Shown here one piece after another: positions 24,999-45,296 of a DNA stretch of 64,000 nt; position 1 is the stretch's first letter; the number at the start of each line of letters is the position of its first letter. The stretch lies in assembly GCF_040054535.1 (NCBI RefSeq), contig NC_090785.1, positions 18,289,001-18,353,000 on the forward strand. Reading direction: 5' to 3'. The stretch is from Antennarius striatus. Lineage: Eukaryota; Chordata; Actinopteri; Lophiiformes; Antennariidae. Made by a program: the position numbers and the translations under genes. The notes beneath the pieces are model-generated. The model had not been told where the DNA came from, made no database searches, and was given only the letters and a program-made list of their open reading frames with translations.

Positions 24999-27900
24999 GT
25001 CTTCTTCTTTTCCTTTCGGCTTTTCCCGTCTGCGGTCGCCACAGCGAATCAGTTGCCTCCATCTAACCCTGTCTTCTGCATCCTCTTCTCTCACACCAAC
25101 TACCTTCATGTCTTCCCTCATTACATCCATAAACCTCCTCTTTGGTCTTCCTCTAGGCCTCCTGCCTGGCAGTTCAAAGCTCAGCATCCTTCTACCAATA
25201 GATTCACTATCTCTCCTCTGGACATGTCCAAACCATCTCAGTCTGGCTTCTCTGACTTTATCTCCAAAACCTCTAACATGTGCTGTCCCTCTGATGTACT
25301 CATTCCTGATCCTATCCTTCCTGGTCACTCCCAGAGAGAACCTCAGCATCTTCATCTCTGCTACCTCCAGCTCTGCCTCCTGTCTTTTCTTCAGTGACAC
25401 TGTCTCTAGACCAAACAACATCGCTGGTCTCACCACAGTTTTGTACACCTTTCCTTTCATTTTAGCTGAAACTCTTCTATCACACATCACACCTGACACT
25501 TTCCTCCACCCGTTCCATCCTGCCTGTACATATTTCTTCACCTGTTTTCCACACTCTCCATTGCTCTGGACTGTTGACCCTAAGTACTTAAAATCCTCCA
25601 CCTTCTTGATCTCTTCTCCCTGTAACCTCACTATTCCACTTGGGTCCCTCTCATTCACACACATGTACTCTGTCTTACTGCGGCTAACCTTCATTCCTCT
25701 CCTTTCCAGGACAAACCTCCACCTCTCTAGCTTCTCCTCCACCTGTTCCCTGCTCTCACTGCAGATCACAATGTCATCTGCAAACATCATTGTCCATGGA
25801 GATTCCTGTCTAACCTCGTCTGTCAGCCTGTCCATCACCATAGCGAACAAGAAGGGGCTCAGAGCTGATCCCTGATGCAGTCCCACCTCCACCTTGAACT
25901 CCTCTGTCACACCTACAGCACACCTCACCACTGTCTTACAGTCCTCATACATGTCCTGCACTGCTCTAACATACTTTTCTGCCACTCCAGACTTCCTCAT
26001 ACAATACCACAGTTCCTCTCTGGGCACCCTGTCATAAGCTTTTTCCAGATCTACAAAAACACAATGCAGCTCCGTCTGGCCTTCTCTGTACTTCTCTATC
26101 AACATCCTCAAAGCAAATACTGCATCTGTAATACTCTTTTTTTGTCATGAAACCATACTGCTGCTCACAAATGCTCACTTCTGCCCTAAGTCTAGGTTCC
26201 ACTACTCTTTCCCATAACTTCATTGTATGGCTCATCAGCTTTATTCCTCTGTAGTTGCCACAACTCTGCACATCTCCCTTGTTCTTAAAAATGGGCACCA
26301 GCACACTTCTCCTCCATTCCTCAGGCATCTTCTCACTATCTAAGATCCTGTTGAACAACCCAGTCAGAAACTCTACTGCCACCTCTCCTAGACACTTCCA
26401 TACCTCTACAGGTATATCATCAGGACCGACTGCCTTTCCACTCTTCATCCTCTTCAGTGCCCTCCTCACTTCATCCTGACTAATCTTTGCTACATCCTGG
26501 TCCACAACAGTCACCTCTTCTAGTCTTTGTTCTCTCTCATTTTCCACATTCATCAACTCTTCAAAGAACTCTTTCCATCTTCCCATCACACTACTGGCAT
26601 CTGTCAATAGACTTCCATCCCTATCCTTAATCACCCTGACCTGCTGCACGTCCTTCACATCTCTGTCTCTCTGTCTTGCCAACCGGTATAGATCAGTCTC
26701 TCCCTCCTTACTGTCCAACCTAGCATACAAGTCATCATAAGCCCCTTGTTTGGCCTTTGCTACCTCTACCTTCACCTTACGCTGCATCTCCCTGTACTCC
26801 TGTCTACTCTCCTCAGTCTTCTCAGTGTCCCACTTCCTCTTAGCTAACCTCTTTCTCTGTATACACTCCTGTACCTCCTCATTCCACCACCAAGTCTCCT
26901 TATCTACTTTCCTTCCAGATGACACACCAAGTACTCTCCTACTTGTCTCCCTGATCACATTAGCTGTAGTTGTCCAGTCATCTGGAAGCACCTCCTGGCC
27001 TCCCAGAGCCTGTCTTAACTCCTTCCTAAAAGTCATGCAACACTCTTCCTTTTTCAACTTTCACCATTTCGTCTTCTGCTCTGCCTTTGCTTTCTTCCTC
27101 ACCACCAGAGTCATCCTACACACCACCATCCTATACTGTTTGGCTACACACTTGCCTACCACTACTTTGAAGTCACTGATCTCCTTCAGGTTACACTGTC
27201 TACACAAGATGTAGTCTACCTGTGTGCTCCTACCTCCACTCTTATAGGTCACCCTATGTTCCTGCCTCTTCTGGAAGAAAGTATTCACTATAGACATTTC
27301 CATCCTTTTTGCAAAGTCAACTACCATCTGTCCTTCTGCATTCCTCTCCTGGATACCAAACCTACCCATCACCTCCTCATCATCTCTGTTACCTGCACCA
27401 ACATGTCCATTGAAGTCTGCACCAATGACAACTCTCTCTCTTCTAGGTATACTCTGCATCACTTCATCAAAGTCCAGCCAGAATTTCTCCTTCTCCTCCA
27501 GCTCACATCCTACCTGTGGAGCATACCCACTAACAACACTGAACATCACACCTTCGATTTCTAGCTTCAGACTCATCACTCTGTCTGACACTCTTTTTAC
27601 CTCCAGGACATTCCTAACAAACTCCTCCTTCAAGATAACTCCTACTCCATTTCTCTTCCCATCTACACCATGATCGAACAACTTGAACCCTGCTCCTAAA
27701 CTTCCAGCCTTGCTACCTTTCCACCTGGTCTCCTGGACACACAGTATGTCTACCTTCCTCCTCTGCATCATGTCAACCAACTCTCTACCTTTTCCTGTCA
27801 TAGTTCCAACATTCAATGTCCCTACTCTCAGTCCTATACTCTTGGTGTTCCTCTTCTCTCTCTTCGTGCGAACACGCTTTCCCCCTCTCTTTCTTTGACC

Positions 27901-28114
27901 AAAAGTAGTCCAATTTCCACTGGCGCCCTGTAGGTCAACAGCGCTGATAGTGGTCGTTGTTAACCCGGGCCTCAACCGATCCGGTATGGAAGTCATAGGT
28001 TTGCTTCGCATCTTTGATTTGGCAAAAGTTTTACGCCTGATGCCCTTCCTGACGCAACCCTCTGATTTTTATAAAGACACTGGCTTGTGTCCTCTTGTGG
28101 CTACAATTTTTTTT
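24999..28114 (-). mobile_element. RTE-type (RTE-X-like) LINE, nearly full length, copy 1
   Basis: About 3.1 kb on the minus strand. The element begins near 28.1 kb; soon after comes 'gcgtcaggaagggcatccgg', a 5' motif typical of RTE-X elements, and it ends with (AAG)n at about 25001. It encodes one polyprotein: an apurinic endonuclease (LRVGTLNVGTMTGKGRELVD, VQETRWKG, IGADFNGHVG, VDYILC) and a reverse transcriptase ([63 protein letters not shown]) with a C-terminal RWFGHVQRRD block. The roughly 1000-codon frame (28011 down to 24996) has two breaks: a TGA at 27061-27063 where copy 2 has TGG, and a one-base expansion of an A-run near 26140. It lies between the divergent genes aup1 and ctsf. Confidence 0.92.
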
Positions 28115-28123
28115 TTGTATTTA

Positions 28124-28898
28124 ATACGGCATGAAATATGAGCTATGATTTGAACTGAAATTACAATACATCTCAAAATAATTAAGTACAGAGGGTGTAC
28201 GATGGACAGGAGTTGCAGACGGACGTAGCTGGAGACGTCCTGGGCGGGCAGATAAACATTCAATTTCTTCACACTAAACTACAGTACTGTATTTTGAATG
28301 CTTAAAATTAGAAAACAACATATTACTCTCGTACCCTAACAAAACTTAAGAAGCAAAAACAATAGTATGAAAATATATAATAGGTCTAATCAGGTAAAAA
28401 TTAATGCAGCATTTCTGAAAGCATTAATATCAAACTCTAAACTCATAAAACTGCGGTGTTCCGTAAGAACAGCACAAATTGCCTCGTCTGCGGTCGCATA
28501 TGCAGCACAACAGTGCCATCTTGTGGCCAAACAGGTAACTACTTAGCATTCACTGAAAAAAAAAACAATAATAACGCTATCCTTTTTTTAAAAAAATTAT
28601 TATTTTTTTACGAGATTAAAAGAACCCCTTTGATGTCGACCATACTACTTCTGGATTCATTAAAGAGAGACAGATTAAAGGAGAAGGTTTATATTACACG
28701 CAGCCCTGTTGGCCACCACATTTCCCCTCCCACCGTGTCGTCATCGACTTGTTTGGCAACAACACCTCCCTGTCCCACATTGTTCCACAGTGAACGAGCA
28801 GCCGATAACCCGGTATCGATTAGAGACGTATCTGAATATAACCGCGAAACAGTAGGGGACGCGTCCCTTTCTTTTAGTATCACATAGGGACGAGCATC
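28124..28898. other. ctsf 5' flank
   Basis: AT-rich, no gene seen. The block nearest the ctsf start codon (about 28.7-28.9 kb) is less AT-rich with several CpG and probably contains the promoter and 5' UTR. No TATA box stands out. Confidence 0.4.
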
Positions 28899-37614
<8,716 letters not shown>

Positions 37615-38384
37615 AGCTCCAACACAAGATGCATAAACAAAGACACAAACGCATCGTTCCACATGTACCAGCTGAGACATTGATCCACACACATGGCTGT
37701 GAAGTTTACTTAAAGTTATTGTTCATGTGAAGTTATTTCTCCCACTAACCACTAATTTGGTGTTAATACCTCAGAGCCTGTTCCAGTTCAGTAAAATCCT
37801 ACCAGCTGTAACTAAGCTAGCAGTGTTGAGAAGTTTCATAGGAATTGTAAAATAGATTTTATGTGCACATTTCATTGTTACTTTCTGCAGGTTTTAATGA
37901 TTGCTGTGTTTTTAACAATGTTAGTTTTAAGCTGAATTTCCTCTCCGTTACTGAGTCCATGTTTCACGAAGAACATGCATTTATTGCTTATACTTCTGTC
38001 TTGTTTGTTTGAAAATTTGTGACCAAACCTTAAGCTAAATCTCTACATTAGTATCTGTTTTTAAATACTGAGGGATTTTTTTATTCCTTTGTGTTGATGT
38101 GCACATTAATTGCAATGTAATTGTAAAGACTGCTGTAAGACAAATATTTAACAATTGAATTAAAAAAAATGTGGGATCCAATTGTTTATTTCTGGTGTTA
38201 TTTTCGTATATCCTGGGAAATCAGAATGAAAATTATTAAAAACACAAACAAATGCGACACAAAATGTAGGAGGTGTTATTACTTCATATGTTTAATAAAG
38301 GTTCCTACGCAGAACAGGATGAACACCTAATTCCAGAATGAGAATGGAATGACCTCGGACCGGCGCGGGAATATTTCAGAACAC
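37615..38384. other. ctsf 3' UTR and downstream sequence
   Basis: AT-rich sequence after the ctsf stop codon. An AATAAA hexamer lies at 38294-38299. Earlier variant signals are possible, and the true cleavage site was not resolved. No other gene was seen. Confidence 0.45.
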
Positions 38385-38560
38385 AATATAGAAAAGTATT
38401 TGACACTTCTTTGGTCTTGACAAACAGGCCTGTGTGTCCCCCACTGCTGATCACTTTCTTAATCCTACTTTCTAACACCCACACTAATAATTTATAATTA
38501 TTTAACATGGCGACTGGTCTGTAGTTTTGTAACCTATCTCTACTTCTATTTCTGTGAATG
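38385..38560 (-). mobile_element. Fragment of an L1-like LINE reverse transcriptase
   Basis: The minus-strand frame contains LQNYRPVAMLNNYKLLVWVL followed by ESRIKKVI and HTGLFVKTKEVSNT. This lines up with the L1-clade block 'YRPISLLN.DYKIL...NRL...QTGF.K.R'. Only about 60 codons can be recognised and both ends are lost. An old, weakly supported remnant. Confidence 0.5.
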
Positions 38561-38948
38561 ACACTAACCACTTTCTAAACACTTTCCCTGACAATGAACC
38601 AACTCTTCCTAAACTACATAAACTCCTAATATTACAGCTATCCCTACAATCCTACTCCTGTTATCCTACTATGGTCTCCTTTCCCTTTCTCTCTCCCAGC
38701 ATTCCCTGTTCTCTACGCTCATCCTTCTACTTGTCCTATCACCTCATGCTACCCTGATCTCCCTTTCTAAATAGCTCTATAATACTCTACTCTCTCCATC
38801 ATCCCTACTTAGTCACTGATGACCTCTCCCTGTCCCTAATCTGTTTTATATAATTATTTTTCTGCCTTATCTTTTCCAGCCCTAGAAAGTATCCGTTACA
38901 TTTCTCTAACTCGACTATGTTCCCTAGCTCTACTCCTCAGTATTAATC
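38561..38948. other. Pyrimidine-rich unclassified sequence
   Basis: A strongly C/T-rich stretch with no coding sense. Similar C/T-rich sequence resumes right of the hAT element at 39324, so it was one block before that insertion. Origin unknown. Confidence 0.4.
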
Positions 38949-38956
38949 CCTTACAT

Positions 38957-39315
38957 CGGGGGTGTCAAAATCCTTTTTACAGAGGGCCACATCAGTGTAA
39001 TGGCTGTCCTTAAAGGGCCAGATGTAACTAATAAATGTAAAAAATGTAACACAATGTAATGTAAAATAAATAACTACCTGTACTCCTTAATATTAAATAA
39101 CTCTGAATTTATTACTTATTTAAGTTACAAACATTACAGTTGCACAGAAAATATACAGTATGTTTGCTTGTTGCTCTGATATAACATGAATCCTTTTAAT
39201 TTGTCAGGTTATTAAACCCACAGAACTCCATCAATCAAGGCTCAAATTATCCAAGTAAATAAAGAAAAATAACATCAAACACAGGTTAGGACATTAACTT
39301 TGTTTGACACATGTG
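38957..39315 (+). mobile_element. Non-autonomous hAT-type DNA transposon, copy 2, internally deleted
   Basis: The left end is CGGGGGTGTCAAAATC and the right end is TTTGACACATGTG. It is flanked by a perfect 8-bp duplication, CCTTACAT, at 38949-38956 and 39316-39323. It matches the left 60-70% of copies 1 and 3, then jumps to the right terminus, so about 155 bp are missing. It interrupts the pyrimidine-rich block. Confidence 0.85.
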
Positions 39316-39419
39316 CCTTACATCTTTCCTATGCTAACTATTTCGGCTTATCTTTTATCCTGATATATTATATATATTTCTTTCCCTCTCAATCTATCTT
39401 TCCTGCCGCTCTTACCTCC

Positions 39420-40667
39420 CACGTAATGAAGACCCTAGAGCAACTGGTCCTGGAGCTCATGCGTCCACAGGTGCAGGGTGCTATGGACCCTCTCCAGTTC
39501 GCCTATCAGGCCAAGGTTGGGGTTGACGATGCTGTCTGGTACCTCCTCCACCATGTGCTCTCCTACCTGGACGCCGGGGGCTGTGCCGTCAGAGTGCTCT
39601 TCTTTGACTTTTCGAGCACCTTCAACACCATCCAGCCCCGGCTCCTACAGGACAAACTGACCTCCATGGCTGTGGACCCCTACCTCGTGAGCTGGATCAC
39701 GGACTACCTAACGGACAGACCCCAGTACGTCCGTATGGGGGACTGTTTGTCTTCTATGGTGACCAGCAGCACGGGGACGCCACAAGGGACCGTGCTCTCC
39801 CCCATTCTCTTCACCCTCTACACATCGACTTCAAGCACAACTCGGATACATGCCACATACAGAAGTACTCCGATGACACTGCGATAGTGGCATGTATCCG
39901 GGAGGGTGATGAGGGGGGGTACAGGGCATTGGTGGCTGACTTTGTGAACCAGTTCCAGCTCAACGTCTCCAAGACCAAGGAGATGGGGCTGGATTTCCGG
40001 CGGGCACCTCCCTCTCCACAGCCAGTGATCATCGAGGGCAGTGAGGTGGAGATGGTAGGAAACTATAAGTACCTGGGACTGCAGCTAGACAGCAGACTGG
40101 ACTGGTCACTCAACTCGGACTGTGTGTACAAGAAGGGGCAGAGCAGGATGTACTTCCTGCGGAGGCTGGCCTCCTTCAACATCTGTCCTAAGCTCCTTCT
40201 CATGTTCTATCAGTCCGTAGTCTCCAGTGTGCTGTCATACGCCATTGTGTGTTGGGGTGGGGGGGCCAGGAAAAGAGATATGGACCGTCTGAACAGACTC
40301 ATCCGCAGAGCGGGTTCAGTGGTCGGGCTGAGCCTGGACTCTGTGGAGACGCTTCTGGAGAGCAGGACCATGTCTAAAATTAAGGCCATCATGAACAACA
40401 CCAGCCCCCCCCCCCTACACACCACCTTCTCCCAGCAGAGAAGCACCTTCAGCTGCAGACTGCTGTCACACAGCGCCTCCACAGAGAGGCTGAGGTCCTC
40501 CTTCGGGCCATCAGGGGGTTCAATGACTCTCTCAGGAGGAGCGGGGGGGAGGTGGCGAGGTCAGCACGGGGTTGAATGGACTTATTTTAATTTTATGGTG
40601 TTTGGCTGAGTAGCGGATATGTGCAATGTCCTCCGGGATTATTAAAGTATATATCTATCTATCTATT
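39420..40667 (+). mobile_element. 5'-truncated L2/Rex1-type LINE (CR1 superfamily)
   Basis: Carries the C-terminal half of a reverse transcriptase: PLQFAYQAKVGVDDAV, VLFFDFSSTFNTIQP, GTPQGTVLSPILFTLYTS, NYKYLGLQLDSRLDW, GQSRMYFLRRLASFNIC and SVLSYAIVCWGGG. It ends with 'gggattattaaagtatatat' followed by ATCT repeats, as usual for these fish elements. Two overlapping frames (to 39887, and 39887-40609) show a frameshift just before the DD motif (SDDTAIVA), with a small deletion in the same place. The endonuclease half is missing. Which CR1-type clade it belongs to is not settled by eye. Confidence 0.85.
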
Positions 40668-40703
40668 TTCGTCATGTCCAAATGATCATTTTCCATACTG
40701 TCA

Positions 40704-40705
<2 letters not shown>

Positions 40706-40750
<45 letters not shown>
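40706..40750. repeat. (GT)n microsatellite
   Basis: About 22 uninterrupted units just downstream of the LINE tail. Confidence 0.95.
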
Positions 40751-40753
<3 letters not shown>

Positions 40754-41477
40754 GTATATCTGTGCAAGCATTTGGAGTTGAAAGTAATTTCCCTACGGGA
40801 ATTATTGACAGATTTAGTTATTTGATTTTTTTTATAAACACACACACACAGTGTACTGCCATCACTAAAATAAACATGTTTTGCATACTTCCTTATTTTG
40901 CTGACTGTTTTATTCCCTAACCCTTCAAAGCATCAGAGCATCGTTAGTAGCCGGTTACTATTACTTTATAAATATAAAGTTTTTGGTTTCGTTTCGTTCT
41001 TGGCAAAATACAAAAAAAGTTTCTGGTTTTCGTTTTCGATCCATGGTTTCTCCGCGCCTGTGTGTGTGGTGTGTGAGGGGTCTCTTTTTGAGTTTATCCC
41101 CTTGGTTCGTTTATTAAACATTCTCTTCCCTGTTGTCGGCATCCTGTCATTTTCCGCTAAAGTGAAAATGATGTGACGTCACATATCACGTGTCCTACGT
41201 GGTATGGCCGTAAGCCCCACCCACTGCGACACCAGTTCCATGATGAATGCTCGTGATCTTGAACGTTGCTCAAATCAAATAAAACTCCATTTCCCATAAT
41301 GCCACTGCAATGCCACGGAAGAACTAACGCTGTTTTGAGCCGGAAACCGTGAAGTGATCGATACAAATCTGAAGTTTAATTTAAATTTACAATGAGTACA
41401 GCATTTTAAACCTTTCTGTGTCTGAACTGTTCCAAACTTTAACCTGCGAATAGAGGAAAATAATAATTAATATTGTT
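40751..41477. other. Gap between LINE and eif1ad promoter
   Basis: No gene seen. A second short CA tract lies near 40838. The sequence from about 41450 leads into the presumed eif1ad 5' exon. Confidence 0.4.
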
Positions 41478-41499
41478 TTGAAAGAAGCTCCACAAACCG

Positions 41500-41654
41500 G
41501 AAGTGTTACTCGCAAAACAGGAAGCCGTGTGGATGGTCTTTGTGGACGGAGTATTTCATCATATTTGTCTCAGAGTGTTTTGATTAACCTTTCAAGGTGC
41601 TCAGAAGAACATTGTGCTGTAAAGGGACAACATTACTGTTTACTTTTATTCAAG
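41500..41654 (+). other. eif1ad: Presumed non-coding first exon of eif1ad
   Basis: The 3' border is supported by a donor at 41655 (CAAG|GTTAGT). The 5' border is a guess, since no transcription start can be read from sequence. The coding exon at 41867 has a good acceptor (TTTTCCCAG) and begins 31 bases before the ATG, so an upstream non-coding exon is required. Confidence 0.5.
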
Positions 41655-41866
41655 GTTAGTGTGTTACTTTTGAATACAGGCGAGCATAGCGGAAACTAGT
41701 GAGCTAGCATAGACGGCTAGCTAAAACCACACGTTTTTCGTTACGTGTAATAAAACAACTGTTTGCATGTGCGGAACATTTGTAGAGTTATTCAGTAGTT
41801 TTATCGTGAACCTCGTCGCCACTTGATTGTTTTCCCAGCTGGCGGATGACCTGAAGCCCGTTCATC

Positions 41867-42768
41867 ATGTCTCAGGCCACCAAACGGAAGCACGTCGTCA
41901 AAGAGGTTTTTGGAGACTTCGTGACACCCACGGAAAACCAGCAGATTGTGAAGGTGAGTCGTGTGTGCCGAGACAGGCTGTTTGGAACGTGCTGATACAG
42001 ACAGCCTGATTGTCCTGACTGTCCTCGTGGCCTACCTGTGCACGTGCAGGTCATTGGTAGCCGTGGCAACAACCTCCATGAGACCGTCACAGCACAGGGG
42101 GAGACTTTCCTGGTGAGCATGCCCACCAAGTTCCGCAAGAACATCTGGATCAAGAGAGGTAACTAATAGTGGGATTGTGCTGAAACGGGGCAACATTACT
42201 GTTTACTTTTGTTCAAGGTTAGTTAGACTTCAATGTCAATCAGCAAACTAACTAGTCGTACATGTAACTTTCAATATATATTCAATAGATCACATCAGCT
42301 AACTTTTGTCTTGATGCCCAAGGTAATTATGTGATCGTGGATCCCATTGAGGAAGGAGAGAAGGTGAAGGCAGAGATCAGCTCCATTCTCTACAAAGATC
42401 ACATTCAGTACCTGCAAAAGCAACAGCACTGGTAAGCAGGAAACACTCCGTACAACCTTCATCACTTTGTTAAGGGTTCTGTGATTTTTTTTAAAAATAA
42501 TTTTTTTCTGTGACTGTCCTTTAGGCCAGAGGGGTTCATGGACAAGACATCGGAGATGGATCAGTCAAAGAAACAGCAGGAAAAATTAGAGGACAAAGAA
42601 GAATATATCAGTGACTCTGAAGATGATGAAAGCGATCTCTTTGTAAACACTAATCGATGTAAATACCAGTACAGCGAGAGCGAGGAGGAGGAGGAGGAGG
42701 ATGACAGTGAAGAAGAAGACAATGAAAGTTCAGGAAGGAGAGAAAATACCTTAGAGATACAGAGTTGA
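41867..42768 (+). CDS. eif1ad: eIF1A domain-containing protein (EIF1AD)
   Basis: Four coding exons: 41867-41953, 42050-42158, 42323-42431 and 42525-42768, in phase, 182 residues (human about 165). The protein starts [18 protein letters not shown]. An S1/OB-fold eIF1A-like domain follows: [54 protein letters not shown]. The C-terminal third is acidic and serine-rich ([18 protein letters not shown]), as in other EIF1AD proteins. The known protein is nuclear and binds RNA; its role is less clear than that of eIF1A itself. The gene is convergent with b3gnt2-like. Confidence 0.96.
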
Positions 42769-45296
42769 GGATGTGGACAATCAGGAGCGACAAGAACTCA
42801 TGAGATGGTCTCTTATCTACTGCGCTGCTGCTGTCAGTGACTGGTGTGAGAGGCTGTTCTTCATGCTACAGACGGTCTGTCTGTAGTTCTTTGTCACCTT
42901 GACTGGACTCGGTGAATGGACTTTAGCTTAGCACGTCTTCCCACTTAAATCAATTCCAAATTTATAAAAATTGTTTTAAACGGAAATCAAAAATCCAGAG
43001 ACGTCCAATGTTTGCTTTTGTTTTATAGCACACATTGTTTTACTGTATTTTCAGTATTTTACGGAAAGTATATATTTGATTCCAACTAGCTTAAGCAGCA
43101 ACCTCCAACTCAGCCTTTGTTTTGCTCGACCAGTTCATATTCTGGCCATACAATACATTTACTGGGTCCTTTTAATCTAATATGTCCAATATAAAAATAA
43201 ATCTGTAAGAAATTCAGTACTTCTTATACTGTTCATGAAAATCTCATGTTTATTTTTGAGTGCTGGTTTAGCATAACAGAATGGTATGAAAAGAATTTGA
43301 AATCCTTTCCTGTTTTTAATGTCAGTTTGTGTTTGGTTGTCCTGTTCCTGCCGTTCACAGATCCCCTCTTCATGCTGATGGCAGTGACCTGATGGTCAGT
43401 CGAACTGCTGTAGTTTACAGTGTTGGTGACGGCTCCTGTTATAATGCTCCAGTTTCAGTCCATCTTACTGTGACATAACTGTGAACGCTCTTCATATTAA
43501 CATTCCTGACTCAGCTGATATGTTTTCTTTGTTTTATGCTTCCCGTGTAAAAACCGAGGAAATATTGCACTGTATGTTTCAACAGTTTGACGCAACATAA
43601 TCCTGTCAGTGATTATATGTTCTTTAAAAATGCATGTTGTCTTTAATAGGATGTTATTTCATGTCATATTTAAAGAACCACATCCTGTAGAAATATTTGA
43701 ATATTTATTAGAAGCATGGCTCTCTAACCAGAGATTTAATTTGTAAATTCCTGAGTGATTACCTCAGTTTTGTTTTAAAAATGGCAGAAGCAGTTGGACT
43801 AGAGAGCCAGTTTATTTCCCCCTGAGGCTTCAAGCTGAACAACATTCCTCAGGAGGTTTCTTCTCTGTGCTGAGCCTGAGTGACTGGTTTGTATGTCAAG
43901 GAAGCTGCTTATAATGCAAAGTACAGTAACTCATCGAAGTGTGTTCTCCTCAAATGTTTGAATATGAATGCTTCCTCAGAATATTTGCTGTAATTTGTGA
44001 AATACCAACATTTGTGTGACAGGTAACTATCAAACGGTACAGTATAATCATTTTGAAAAGGTATAAATCTATTAGCTGTTACCCACATTAATGCAGTTTT
44101 ACAGTTTTAATAATCTTTCAAATAAAATTATGATTATTGTTGTGCAAAGCCTTTCCCAAGTTAATTATCTAGAAAAAGATTTCGATATTTAGTTTTATCT
44201 GTTCCACCGTATCAAATGTTATTAAACACAGCGAGTGATATCTACACATGAGGGCTGAATACTACAAAAGTAATGTATGGTAGTATTTACTTTGGCTCAC
44301 AGTGTGGTGAAAATGATGGAGTGCTTCCACTGGGTTAGTCAGATTTTGATGTGTGAGAAAACATCAGGAAGAGTCTCGGAGGTAGAGTCACGTATTGAAA
44401 GCTTGACACAAATAGGAAACACATTTTATACATTCATCGTATTTGTTGGGATAGTTTTAGATGATAAGGATGGAGCCAGATTCCACTGTCTAATGACTGA
44501 AAGATGATTGCCTGACAGTTGTAGTCTGCAAATCAGGTAGTAAGTGGATCAAATGAAACTCATTTTAACATGTTAATATTGATGTTTGTCACCAGATTTA
44601 TTGAAACATAAAGTTGACATTTTACACCCTTCTTCTAAGGAAGAGATAACCTATTAAAAAAACTATTTTTCTTAGAAATTAAATAGGAATCACAAATCTC
44701 TGCCAAGGCTGCTCAGTTTCCTCATCATTGCAATAAAATCTATCGTTCTGTGACACCATGACAGTTCGGACCTCAGAAAATGACGACCTTTAAAGCTACC
44801 CCTAGACTTCACACTTTGGCTGAAGACATTTGTGTCATTATTAAAAAATTACATTTCACTAGTAACCAGTTATCAGTAACTTTGAAGGTGGAAACTGACA
44901 CGACTCTTAAGTACACTTTGAGATGCAGGTTTCAAAAACCATCATTTTTCCTCACAGACCATTGTGTGTGGTAGATTTATCCACAAAAGATAAAAATCTT
45001 AAATGATATGGATGATATGTAATATAGTGTCATAAATAATGAATGGGCGCCTAAAGTATGTATAATTTGTTGTAAATGCAATATATACACAAAAAATAAA
45101 TACTATGCTACACAAAGATATGTTGTTGGCATCTTGATTGACTTTAAAGGCTTTCACAGTTTAGAATAATTAAACCTCAGAACATGAATGACTGGAGGAA
45201 ACAAATACAGATGCTATACACACACCTTAACCCAAAAACATTTGCTACCAAAATAAAAATTTACACTAAACAGATAAACCTTATTAAAAGGAGAAT
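42769..45296. other. eif1ad 3' UTR and convergent intergenic region
   Basis: No gene recognised. A canonical AATAAA lies near 43196 in the eif1ad direction, and another near 44120. On the minus strand an AATAAA near 44597 could serve b3gnt2-like. The short frames here have no domain I know. Confidence 0.4.
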
